Shown in pieces: positions 15,784 through 26,033 of a DNA stretch of 36,749 bases. Made by a program: the position numbers and the translations under genes. Source of the stretch: Treponema sp. (GTDB lineage: Bacteria; Spirochaetota; Spirochaetia; Treponematales; Breznakiellaceae). Every line of letters starts with the position of its first letter. The first letter of the stretch is position 1. The notes beneath the pieces are model-generated. The model was given only the letters and a program-made list of their open reading frames with translations. It was not told where the DNA came from and did not search any database. The DNA lies in the NCBI GenBank assembly GCA_031256035.1, contig JAIRRJ010000004.1, forward strand, positions 1-36,749, given 5' to 3'.

Positions 15784-16425
15784 GTGCTGGGTATAATATT
15801 TACGGGCGGAGATGGTCCGGCGCCGGAGATTATCAGGCGAGAGCTGGATGGAAAAACTCACTTTTGCATCGCGGCGGATTCGGGGCTTGTCGCCGCCGAA
15901 AGAGCCGGGATAAAACCCGATTGCATTATCGGCGATATGGATTCAGTTGCCGCTTCCCGCCTTGCCGCTTATCCGCCTGAGTGCATTATGCGCCATGATA
16001 CCGACAAAGACTACACCGATACTGAACTGGCGTTAACGGCTGCAATCGAAAGAGGCTGCGAAATATGGATAATTGGCGGTGGCGGCGGCAGGCTCGATCA
16101 TCTATTCGGGATACGTTCCCTCTTTGAAAGGGACGTTTTTCCGCGCCGTTGGATTACAGATACCGCCGATATCCGCTGTGTGGACGCCGCTTCAGGAGAC
16201 AGGCTTTCTCTTGCGCTTGAAAAAGGCGCTCTTGTTTCAGTGTTTCCGCTTGGCGCAGGGCCGTGGAAGGCAAAGAGCAGCGGGCTTAAATGGCGGCTTG
16301 ATGATCTAAAATGGAATCGCGGTTTTTTTGGATTAAGCAATGTTGTGGTTGACGGATATTTTTCAATTGCGGCGGAGCAGGGAAGGTTTATGGTTATACT
16401 TCCGTTGCATGCAAGGAGTAAATGA
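15784..16425 (+). CDS. thiN: Thiamine diphosphokinase
   Basis: This 213-residue enzyme transfers pyrophosphate from ATP to thiamine, giving thiamine diphosphate. Motifs are CIAADSGL, IIGDMDS, DKDYTDTELAL and IIGGGGGRLDH, which together define the family; the C-terminal beta region (about 130-213) is the thiamine-binding part. The start is GTG at 15784 with GGGGAG 5 bases before it; the out-of-frame ATG two bases earlier runs into a stop. It is the first gene of a six-gene operon and overlaps folD around an ATGATG. Confidence 0.92.
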   Translation: MLGIIFTGGDGPAPEIIRRELDGKTHFCIAADSGLVAAERAGIKPDCIIGDMDSVAASRLAAYPPECIMRHDTDKDYTDTELALTAAIERGCEIWIIGGGGGRLDHLFGIRSLFERDVFPRRWITDTADIRCVDAASGDRLSLALEKGALVSVFPLGAGPWKAKSSGLKWRLDDLKWNRGFFGLSNVVVDGYFSIAAEQGRFMVILPLHARSK

Positions 16426-17303
16426 TGTCAGCAATAATAATGGATGGGAAGGCACTCTCTGAAAAAATCCGCGAAAAAGTAAAGGCAAGAAGCGCGGTTC
16501 TTGCGGGAAGGGGAATTACTCCCTGCCTTGCCGTGATACTTGTCGGGGAAGACCCCGCGAGCCTTTCCTACGTGAACTCCAAGGAAAAGGCTCTTGCTGC
16601 GGCGGGGATGGAAAGTCGTGATATAAGGCTGCCTGCTGATACGGCGGAAGACGCTCTCCTTTTGCTTATCGGCGGATTGAACCGTGATGAAAAAGTACAC
16701 GGTATTTTGGTACAACTGCCCCTGCCAAAGCACATAAGCGAAGAAAAAGTGATAAGCGCGATTGCTCCTGAAAAAGACGTAGACTGTTTTCATCCGGTTT
16801 CGGTTGGGAACATGATGCTGGGCAGGCAGGGCTTTCTGCCATGTACTCCCGCGGGAGTTCTTGCGCTGTTACGCGAATATAACATCCCCGTTTCCGGCTC
16901 CCATGCGGTAGTGGTGGGCAGGTCTAACATCGTGGGAAAGCCGCTTGCGAATCTGCTGATCCGCCGCGAATTGAACGCCACTGTAACAGTCTGCCATACA
17001 GGGACTAAAGACCTTGCCCGTTACACACTGGAAGCGGACATACTGATCGCCGCCGCCGGAATGCCGGGGGTGATTAAGCCGGACATGGTAAAAGAAGGGG
17101 CAACAGTAATTGATGTGGGAGTGAACAGGGTAGAGGACGCTTCGGCAAAAAAAGGCTACCGTATTTGCGGAGACGTAGATATTGCCGTAGCTGAAAAAGC
17201 AGGCTATATTACACCTGTACCCGGAGGGGTCGGCCCTATGACCATCGCCATGCTGCTGGAAAATGTGGCGCTCGCCGCCGAAAGGGTAAAGGAGAGATCA
17301 TGA
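16425..17303 (+). CDS. folD: Methylenetetrahydrofolate dehydrogenase/cyclohydrolase
   Basis: FolD interconverts 5,10-methylene-, methenyl- and 10-formyl-tetrahydrofolate using NADP. Key motifs are SYVNSKEKA with catalytic Tyr and Lys53, GILVQLPLPKH, DVDCFHPVS, VVVGRSNIVGKP (dinucleotide binding), and the signature PGGVGPMT. The length of 292 residues is normal. Two adjacent ATGs exist (16422 and 16425); the second has better spacing from AGGAG. In acetogenic or one-carbon-using treponemes it would also serve the Wood-Ljungdahl methyl branch, but nothing here proves that. Confidence 0.95.
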   Translation: MSAIIMDGKALSEKIREKVKARSAVLAGRGITPCLAVILVGEDPASLSYVNSKEKALAAAGMESRDIRLPADTAEDALLLLIGGLNRDEKVHGILVQLPLPKHISEEKVISAIAPEKDVDCFHPVSVGNMMLGRQGFLPCTPAGVLALLREYNIPVSGSHAVVVGRSNIVGKPLANLLIRRELNATVTVCHTGTKDLARYTLEADILIAAAGMPGVIKPDMVKEGATVIDVGVNRVEDASAKKGYRICGDVDIAVAEKAGYITPVPGGVGPMTIAMLLENVALAAERVKERS

Positions 17304-17674
17304 GTGATATTGAAAGCAGGAGCAATATTCCGTCCACATCGACTTTGGCTAAACAGGGGCTGACTGCGGCAGTTTGCGCCGCGGGCGGGATTTTTCTCAT
17401 TATTTTACAGATTGTTTCCAAGTTCAGGGTTTTGGGTCTAATCGTAAGCGTTGTTGTGTGCGCGGTGGGCATAGGAGCGCTTATGTCAAAAGACCCCACT
17501 GACCGCAAACCCGGCGCGGTGATTACCGCAGCAGGCGTCCTTGCCGTTTTGTCCAAGATTAAGTTTATAGCTCCTCTCGCCGGTACGCTGTTATCAATCG
17601 GCGCGGTCGGCCTTTTGGCGATGGGCATTTACAACGGCATAAAATTCTTTAAGGGGCTTAAAGACCGCTCTTGA
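17300..17674 (+). CDS. Small membrane protein, unknown
   Basis: This 124-residue protein has about three hydrophobic segments (near 18-38, 42-62 and 84-115), a polar N-terminus and a short basic C-terminus. No family is recognised. It overlaps folD by ATGA and miaB by TTGA, so it is translationally coupled on both sides, which supports it being a real gene. Its job cannot be inferred. Confidence 0.75.
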   Translation: MSDIESRSNIPSTSTLAKQGLTAAVCAAGGIFLIILQIVSKFRVLGLIVSVVVCAVGIGALMSKDPTDRKPGAVITAAGVLAVLSKIKFIAPLAGTLLSIGAVGLLAMGIYNGIKFFKGLKDRS

Positions 17675-19005
17675 CTTATTTTTTTGAAACTTACGGCTGC
17701 CAGATGAACTCAGCCGAATCGGCGGCGTTGATCCTTGCCTGTAAAGAGCGCGGCTGGACTGAAGCTGAAAGTGGTGAAAGCGCCGATCTTGTGCTTCTTA
17801 ATACCTGTTCCGTAAGGCTTACCGCCGAAAAGCGGGCGCTGGGCAGGATTGCCCTTTACGCCAGCCTCAAAAAAAAACAAAAGAAATTTACCCTTGTTGC
17901 CGCCGGCTGCATGGCGCAGAGGTTAGGTGAAAAGCTTAAGGAAAAATACCCGCAGGTAGATTATGTTATGGGTACTTATGCCCGCTCTCTTTTTCCCCTG
18001 ATACTTGAAGCCGCTGAAAAAGGCGACAAAACTTTTTTGGATTTGACGGAAAATGCGGTCTTCAGTTTTTCATCACTCCACCTTGAAGACGGATATTTTA
18101 GAAGTTTTGTCCCCATCATGCACGGCTGCAACAATTTTTGTTCGTACTGTATTGTCCCTTATGTACGGGGCAGGGAGGTCTCCCGCGATCCGGCGCAAAT
18201 TGCGCAGGAAATCAACCACGTTGGTGATCGAGGAGTGCGGGAGATTACCCTGCTGGGGCAGAATGTAAACAGCTATTTTTGGGAAAAGGACGGGACAGAT
18301 TTTTCACGACTCCTGAAACTTGCCGCCGCTGAAGCTGAAAAAAGCGGCGTAAAATGGATTCGGTTTCTTTCGGCAAACCCGAAAAACTTTTCATCAGAAA
18401 CCATAAGAGTAATGGCAGAGCATCCGGTTTTCTGCCGCCATTTGCATCTGCCCGTTCAACATGGCTCTGACACGGTGCTTAAAGCGATGAACCGCGGCTA
18501 CACGGTTGAACGATACATGGAGCTGGTTTCCCAAATACGGGAAGCCATGCCGGAGATCACCCTCTCCACGGATGTACTGACCGGCTTTCCGGGGGAAACT
18601 GAGGATGATTTGAAAAAAACACTCAAATTAATGGAAGATGTGAGATTTATCTATTCGTATATGTACCATTTTAACCCCAGGGAAGGGACAAAAGCCTTTG
18701 ATCTGCCGGGCAGAATCCCGGAAGAGGTAAAAAGAGAGAGGCTTTCACGGGTGATTGCCCTGCAAAAAAAGCATACTTCGGAACTGTTGAAAAGCAGAAT
18801 TGGCAGCCGGGAACTGGTTTTGGTAGAGGGAATTTCCCGGAAAAATGCCGATGAATTAATAACACGCACTGAAAAGGATGAAATGGCGGTTGTTCCCGGT
18901 CCTGCATCAATGATTGGCTCCTTCGTCCGGCTCACCCTTTCGGGGCTGAGGGGAAATACTTTCCACTCTAAAAAAATTGATGAGGTCGTATGCGCCGGTT
19001 CATAA
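17671..19005 (+). CDS. miaB: tRNA-2-methylthio-N6-dimethylallyladenosine synthase
   Basis: MiaB inserts sulfur and a methyl group at C2 of i6A37 in tRNA. The N-terminal UPF0004 domain carries cluster cysteines 10, 46 and 80 (YGCQMN, NTCSVR, AGCMAQ); the radical-SAM domain has Cys153, 157 and 160 in GCNNFCSYCIVPYVRG; a C-terminal TRAM domain follows (SRELVLVEGISRKN to GNTFHSKK). The length of 444 residues is normal. Translation starts at a TTG overlapping the stop of the previous gene (TTGA); no later start would keep the YGCQMN motif. A paralogue of the same superfamily, mtaB, lies at the right end of the window. Confidence 0.95.
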   Translation: MTYFFETYGCQMNSAESAALILACKERGWTEAESGESADLVLLNTCSVRLTAEKRALGRIALYASLKKKQKKFTLVAAGCMAQRLGEKLKEKYPQVDYVMGTYARSLFPLILEAAEKGDKTFLDLTENAVFSFSSLHLEDGYFRSFVPIMHGCNNFCSYCIVPYVRGREVSRDPAQIAQEINHVGDRGVREITLLGQNVNSYFWEKDGTDFSRLLKLAAAEAEKSGVKWIRFLSANPKNFSSETIRVMAEHPVFCRHLHLPVQHGSDTVLKAMNRGYTVERYMELVSQIREAMPEITLSTDVLTGFPGETEDDLKKTLKLMEDVRFIYSYMYHFNPREGTKAFDLPGRIPEEVKRERLSRVIALQKKHTSELLKSRIGSRELVLVEGISRKNADELITRTEKDEMAVVPGPASMIGSFVRLTLSGLRGNTFHSKKIDEVVCAGS

Positions 19006-19298
19006 TTTTTATCGTTATCTTTGCCGTATTTCTGGCATTTATTACTTTTAATCTGGAAAATAAAGGCGATGTAAGTATAGGTTTCAAAACATTCACTGAC
19101 GTGCCGGTTTTCATTACCGTATTTACTTCATTTTTTTTCGGAATACTGTGCGGTGTCCCTTTTATCTACACTGCGGGAAGAAAACGCAGGGAAAAGCCGG
19201 TGAAGGAAAAAACCGGAAGTGATGCCAAGCCCATAAAAGATAAAAAAGATTCAAAATCCAAAGACGCGGGAGATGCCAGTCTATATGGTATCGACTAA
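18990..19298 (+). CDS. LapA/DUF1049-like membrane protein
   Basis: This 102-residue protein has two transmembrane segments (about 3-19 and 40-61) separated by a strand-like stretch (NLENKGDVSIGF), the layout of the LapA (DUF1049) family associated with lipopolysaccharide or envelope assembly. The C-terminal 40 residues are highly charged (RKRREKPVKEKTG, DKKDSKSKD). GAGG precedes the ATG, which lies within the end of miaB (16-base overlap). The family call is from the pattern only. Confidence 0.7.
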   Translation: MRRFIIFIVIFAVFLAFITFNLENKGDVSIGFKTFTDVPVFITVFTSFFFGILCGVPFIYTAGRKRREKPVKEKTGSDAKPIKDKKDSKSKDAGDASLYGID

Positions 19299-20217
19299 GA
19301 TTATTTTTCTTGCCGTACTATTTGCGGCTGTTAGCCCGCTCTTTGCGCAGGATGCCCATTCCGGTATTTCGTTAACGGCGGAAATCCAAAACATTGAGGA
19401 AACAATTAGCCGCAAGGAAACGACGGGTTTGAAGAAGTACGACGCCCTTGTCCGTCTTGCGCGGCTTCGCCAGCTTGCCGGGGACATTGATGGTGCGGCA
19501 AAAAACTGGCTTGAAGCCGCCACCGCTATCCCAAATACGTTAAATGAAAATGCACTCCTGTCCTGCGCCTACTGCCTTGCCGCAATGGGCGAATGGGAAA
19601 GAGCTTCCGCCGCGCTGGAACCTTTGCTGTTCAATTCAAAACGGGCGCGTTTCCTTCAGGTCTGCATCAACTCCTGGAAATCAGGCGACATATCGGCGCT
19701 TGGCGCAATCGCCGGTAATCCCGATTATTCCGAATATAAAAGCGAGATATATTTTCTGCTCTGGAAAACGGCGGACGGTGCATTAGCTGAAACATGGAAA
19801 CAGCGGCTTCTTGCCGAATTCCCTCAAAGCCCGGAGGGACGCCTTGCCGCTTCGGAGACTTCTTCCGCATTCACGGTTAAGCCCAGCCCGTTCTGGCTTT
19901 ACCTTGCCGGCAGGGATACATTTTCTCTTTTGGAAACAGCGGCTCAGAAGCCTTCCATTGCGGTTTCCAATGCCGCGCCTGAGCCTCAACCCGCATTGCC
20001 CGCGAAGTCCGTTATGCTGCAAACTGGGATTTTCGGTAAAGAACTCAATGCGCAGGCTCAGATTGCTGCCCTGAAAAAAGCGGGCTTTTCTCCGTTGATG
20101 GAACGGCGTAACGTTAACGGGAACGAAATGTGGGCAGTTATCGTCCCGGCGCAGGATGAAAACCGCGGTATCAGGGAACTGCTTGCTGCTGGGTTTGAGT
20201 CGTTTCCGGTAAAGTAG
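19285..20217 (+). CDS. Exported SPOR-domain protein
   Basis: I prefer the ATG at 19285, which gives a clean signal peptide cleaved after LFAQ; an in-frame ATG at 19273 would add four residues. The middle (about 35-200) is helical with TPR-like units (DALVRLARLRQLAGDIDGA, ALLSCAYCLAAMGEWERA). The C-terminal 75 residues, starting VMLQTGIFGKELNAQAQ and including ALKKAGFSPLMERR, form a SPOR domain, which binds denuded septal peptidoglycan. A role at the cell wall or division site is therefore likely. It ends the thiN operon and overlaps the LapA-like gene. Confidence 0.82.
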   Translation: MVSTKIIFLAVLFAAVSPLFAQDAHSGISLTAEIQNIEETISRKETTGLKKYDALVRLARLRQLAGDIDGAAKNWLEAATAIPNTLNENALLSCAYCLAAMGEWERASAALEPLLFNSKRARFLQVCINSWKSGDISALGAIAGNPDYSEYKSEIYFLLWKTADGALAETWKQRLLAEFPQSPEGRLAASETSSAFTVKPSPFWLYLAGRDTFSLLETAAQKPSIAVSNAAPEPQPALPAKSVMLQTGIFGKELNAQAQIAALKKAGFSPLMERRNVNGNEMWAVIVPAQDENRGIRELLAAGFESFPVK

Positions 20218-20223
20218 ACCTGA

Positions 20224-20252
20224 TTGCCACACATGATAAAAAAATGTAAAAT
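20224..20252 (+). promoter_or_regulatory. Promoter of aminotransferase-gdhA (near-leaderless)
   Basis: TTGCCA (20224-20229), 17-base spacer, TG-TAAAAT (20247-20252), then 9 bases to the ATG at 20262. No Shine-Dalgarno site is present between them. Confidence 0.5.
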
Positions 20253-20261
20253 CAAGCGACT

Positions 20262-22905
<2,644 letters not shown>

Positions 22906-24378
22906 CTATTCACTGCTCACTAATGTCAGCGTAACCTGCCCTTCAAGCATATCCTGAATGACGGCTGCTCCAAGCCGTACTCTTGAAAGGCTAAGGGCTG
23001 TATTTCCAGCCGCCTCTACGCGATAAACAGTGCGGTTTTTCACAGGGTCTTCATTTTCAGGGCGGAGTTCCAAAAGGTCGTATTCGCCGACTTTGAAAAA
23101 GACATAATGCCCCTTTTTTGCGGTCCCTCCTGAATGAAGCGTATATTCTCCTGAACTGTGGAAATGAAGCCTTCCCCATGAACTGTCGTAGACGGCGGCT
23201 ATGGCAGGCTTAATAGGCTGCTGCTGAATTGCAGGTTTTGCTGTTCCGGCGCGGCGATAGGAGCCGTCCCATGTTGCGCTTACGGTGATTTTCAATCTGA
23301 CATCTTCAAAAACCCGCAGACGTATGCTGTCCAGGGATTCAAGTTCAATGTCTATAAAACGCCGAAGCGTGCTGATCGATATGTTCTGGCTTGAAATATA
23401 AAGGCCGTAACGAGTCCGTGTTGAATTTTGCCATTGAAAAACCTGCTGGGACTCATCACCAAAAAAAATGATCTCCTTGCCCGCATGGTTAAAATACAGA
23501 TATTGCCTTGAATCCAGGGTACCTTGAGGGCTTACATAATACCACAGATCATTTATAAAATTTTCAAAGACTCCGGGAACGCCGCTTAACAATTCACGCA
23601 GTCTTCGCTGTTCAATTTGGGAACCGGGTATTTTCGTAATTTTGCTCAGTTCATATTGTTCGCTGACAGGGTTAAAAACATAGGTAGACTCAAGCTGATC
23701 CAGAATGTTTTCCGATGAAGCGTCATGCCCGTATGCGACAATGGCAAAACTTTGCCCTTTTGTAATACCCTGCTGGTACGCCAGAGAACGCGCCGTTTCC
23801 TGAATAATAATTGAACCCTCTATCCTGAGATCGGCAATCCTGCTAAAAGCCTGCCCCTGACCGAGCCTGAAAACAGTCATGGTATGTTCATTGTGGTTAT
23901 TCATGCCGGTAACAATCAGGCAGTCATTTCTGTCGCCGATTAAATCCTGGATAAAGAGGGATACGGTCTCAACACGGCTGGCGGCGGTGGGAGCATTCCA
24001 GAGCCGTTTGTACTCCCTGCTTTTTTCGTCGTATTTTATGTACGCAATGTATAACTGGTTTTCGATTTCATCCTGACGGCGGTAGGCGACGATCTGTTCG
24101 CCCAAAACCTCTCTTCCCTGTTCCTGGTTTAGTACGGCAATGACGGTTTCTCCGTCTTCCATGGCAACTTTTGTGTTCAGGTTTTCTTCGCGTGCTGTTT
24201 GTCCTGTTGTGCCGGAATCCGGAGAAAAGCCGGTTTCCCCCGGCGTGATTATCTTTGTTCTTGGTTGTTCCTGTGTCTTCGGATAAAAAAAATGTTCCCA
24301 GAAACCTGAGACAAGAGCTATTATGATGAGAATACAGACTGTAACGCCGATCGAGAAACCTATATAGGACTTCTTCAT
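22906..24378 (-). CDS. Pallilysin-related membrane-anchored protein (Tp0751-like)
   Basis: This 490-residue protein has one N-terminal transmembrane anchor (about 6-26) and an extracytoplasmic beta-rich body. The C-terminal third (about 375-490) has alternating strands, including WGRLHFHSSGEYTLHSGG and GHYVFFKVGEYDLLEL, consistent with a lipocalin-like barrel as in Tp0751. I assign it mainly by position: it shares an operon with a vWA protein opposite cfpA, as I recall for the pallilysin region of T. pallidum. No HExxH zinc motif is present, so it should not be a metalloprotease. The final residues (VSSE) are encoded by a GAGCAGTGA repeat. The start overlaps the end of nrnA by ATGA. Confidence 0.65.
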   Translation of the reverse strand: MKKSYIGFSIGVTVCILIIIALVSGFWEHFFYPKTQEQPRTKIITPGETGFSPDSGTTGQTAREENLNTKVAMEDGETVIAVLNQEQGREVLGEQIVAYRRQDEIENQLYIAYIKYDEKSREYKRLWNAPTAASRVETVSLFIQDLIGDRNDCLIVTGMNNHNEHTMTVFRLGQGQAFSRIADLRIEGSIIIQETARSLAYQQGITKGQSFAIVAYGHDASSENILDQLESTYVFNPVSEQYELSKITKIPGSQIEQRRLRELLSGVPGVFENFINDLWYYVSPQGTLDSRQYLYFNHAGKEIIFFGDESQQVFQWQNSTRTRYGLYISSQNISISTLRRFIDIELESLDSIRLRVFEDVRLKITVSATWDGSYRRAGTAKPAIQQQPIKPAIAAVYDSSWGRLHFHSSGEYTLHSGGTAKKGHYVFFKVGEYDLLELRPENEDPVKNRTVYRVEAAGNTALSLSRVRLGAAVIQDMLEGQVTLTLVSSE

Positions 24379-25340
24379 TCAACACGCCCTTCCATACATT
24401 CAAGCAGTTTTTTCAATGTTTCCTCTACGTTCATGGCGCTCCTGAAACCAGAGGCTGTAACATGACCGCCGCCGCCGAAGCCTTGAGCGATTTTTGAAAC
24501 GTTTACTTTTCCCTTTGAGCGAAGGGAACAGCGTACCTCTCCTGTCGATTTTTCCTTGATCAAAATGGATACTTCCACATCTTTTACTTTAAGGGGTATG
24601 TTGACAAGTCCGTCCGCTTCTTCAAAATCGGCTCCCGCTATTGTAAAGTCTTCTTTGTGAAGCGCCAAAACTGCTATTTTTCTGCCAGCATGAAATTCCA
24701 GTGTTGAAAGCGCCTGTTTTTGAAGCAGCAGGGCGGAGCCTGTGGCGCTTTCCATAAGCTGCATATAAACATAATGCGGATCCGCTCCCCATTCTATGGT
24801 TTTCAGGGCGGCGTTGAATGTCCTGACTGTTGTTTTTTTGTATCCGAAAAAGCCACTGTCATAGACAATGCCGGCATAGACGGCTGTGGCGGTATGCGGA
24901 TCAAGCGTTAAGCCAACAGCCTGCGCCAGCTCTACTGCCAGTTCGGTGGTGGAAGCCGCAGTAGGATCGGCAAACCCCGTTAATTTCGCAAGAGGCTTCG
25001 GCTCATGATGATCAAAGATAAAAACCTCCCGCGCTTTTTTAAGGACTTCTCTCATGGCGCCAATGTGGTATTCATCCGAAGTGTCCAGAACAATAATCGC
25101 GGACTTTTCCATAAACGCATGGTGTTTTTCGTCCAGGATTTCGATGACAGAATCATGATCAACAAATTTAAAAATAACGGGTATTGCCGAGGCGTTTATT
25201 ATTTTGTATTCTTTTCCCCTGTCTCTTAAAATGGCGGCAAATGCCAGCTGCGCGCCAAGGCCGTCTGCATCCGGCGGCTCATGGGTGGTCAAAACGAATG
25301 ATTGGTGTCTGTCAAAAAAAGAAAAAAGATTGTCAAACAT
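24375..25340 (-). CDS. nrnA: DHH/DHHA1 phosphoesterase, NrnA type (nano-RNase/pAp phosphatase)
   Basis: This 321-residue cytoplasmic enzyme degrades 2-5 nt RNAs and/or 3'-phosphoadenosine 5'-phosphate. The manganese-binding motifs are visible: TTHEPPDADGLGAQ, VLDTSD, IFDHHEPKP (the DHH) and DPTAASTTEL, and the DHHA1 domain ends with GFGGGGHVTASGF. All metal ligands appear intact. AAAAGG lies before the ATG. It sits between two exported-protein genes in one operon (9-base gap upstream, 4-base overlap downstream), an odd partner for putative surface proteins. Confidence 0.9.
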   Translation of the reverse strand: MFDNLFSFFDRHQSFVLTTHEPPDADGLGAQLAFAAILRDRGKEYKIINASAIPVIFKFVDHDSVIEILDEKHHAFMEKSAIIVLDTSDEYHIGAMREVLKKAREVFIFDHHEPKPLAKLTGFADPTAASTTELAVELAQAVGLTLDPHTATAVYAGIVYDSGFFGYKKTTVRTFNAALKTIEWGADPHYVYMQLMESATGSALLLQKQALSTLEFHAGRKIAVLALHKEDFTIAGADFEEADGLVNIPLKVKDVEVSILIKEKSTGEVRCSLRSKGKVNVSKIAQGFGGGGHVTASGFRSAMNVEETLKKLLECMEGRVE

Positions 25341-25349
25341 TTTGCCTTT

Positions 25350-25913
25350 TTAGAAACCCATAAAAGCGGAGGCGGCTTTTTTTACTTTTGTGTCAAGGTC
25401 AAGCCCTACCACCAGCACCCGCCACTTTGAGAATTCCTCAACCCTGGAGTAGCGGAGAAGGTTTGCCTGCTGCGCGAGGACTGAAGAAAGCGCCGCCGGC
25501 GACACGCTGATGAGCAGGGTATAGCTTAAACCTGAACTTTTAGCAGAAGCCGCTTCCTTTAGAGCGCCTGAAAAATCAGCCTTTTCGCCGGAAGCTGTAA
25601 TTTCCCGGATAGCTTTTTTTATATTCTCCTTGTCCGGAGCGCCGGATATTCTGCCTGAAAATACCGCTTTTGCCGAAGCGCCAGCGCTCCAGACGGTTAT
25701 CCTGTCGCCAGCCGTTAACATCTGGTCAACGATAGTCCGCGTCACCCATGCGTTGATTTCATCTTTGACAGAGGACAGGGCTTCGCTTGAGTCAATTATC
25801 AAATTTATGTCAATTGGTACGCGCTGGGAATCCTGCCCATACAGCGGCGAAAAACACCAAAAAACCGTAAAAACCAATGAAACGATTTTTCTCCCAAAAA
25901 TACTAACATTCAT
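25350..25913 (-). CDS. Exported von Willebrand A-like protein (Tp0750-like)
   Basis: This 187-residue protein has a signal peptide ending near LYGQ/DS and then a single vWA-like domain. The first strand INLIIDSSEALSS resembles the MIDAS DxSxS motif, but the last Ser is Ala; the helix-strand sequence DQMLTAGDRITVWSAG, GALKEAASA and SYTLLISVS follow the vWA order. Metal binding is probably weakened. Position opposite cfpA and beside the pallilysin-related gene matches the Tp0750 neighbourhood as I remember it. It is the first gene of the operon and its ATG lies 7 bases after an extended -10 box. Confidence 0.7.
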   Translation of the reverse strand: MNVSIFGRKIVSLVFTVFWCFSPLYGQDSQRVPIDINLIIDSSEALSSVKDEINAWVTRTIVDQMLTAGDRITVWSAGASAKAVFSGRISGAPDKENIKKAIREITASGEKADFSGALKEAASAKSSGLSYTLLISVSPAALSSVLAQQANLLRYSRVEEFSKWRVLVVGLDLDTKVKKAASAFMGF

Positions 25914-25920
25914 ATTCCTG

Positions 25921-25929
25921 ATTATAGCA
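25921..25929 (-). promoter_or_regulatory. Extended -10 promoter of vWA-nrnA-pallilysin operon (leaderless type)
   Basis: On the minus strand TGCTATAAT (with TATAAT at 25921-25926) is followed by 7 bases and the ATG at 25913. No good -35 box is seen, as expected for an extended -10 promoter. Confidence 0.55.
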
Positions 25930-25961
25930 TATTTGGCAGTTTAGACCAGCCAAAAAAAGAC

Positions 25962-25991
25962 TTTACAATCCCGCTTTAAGTATGGTATTAT
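25962..25991 (+). promoter_or_regulatory. Sigma70-type promoter of cfpA
   Basis: TTTACA (25962-25967), 18-base spacer, TATTAT (25986-25991). Predicted start near 25998 gives a leader of about 35 bases with AAGGAG (26022-26027) before the ATG, unlike the leaderless genes. Confidence 0.6.
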
Positions 25992-26033
25992 CTCCATAGA
26001 CTGTCGTAAAACCAATTTATTAAGGAGTGTTAT

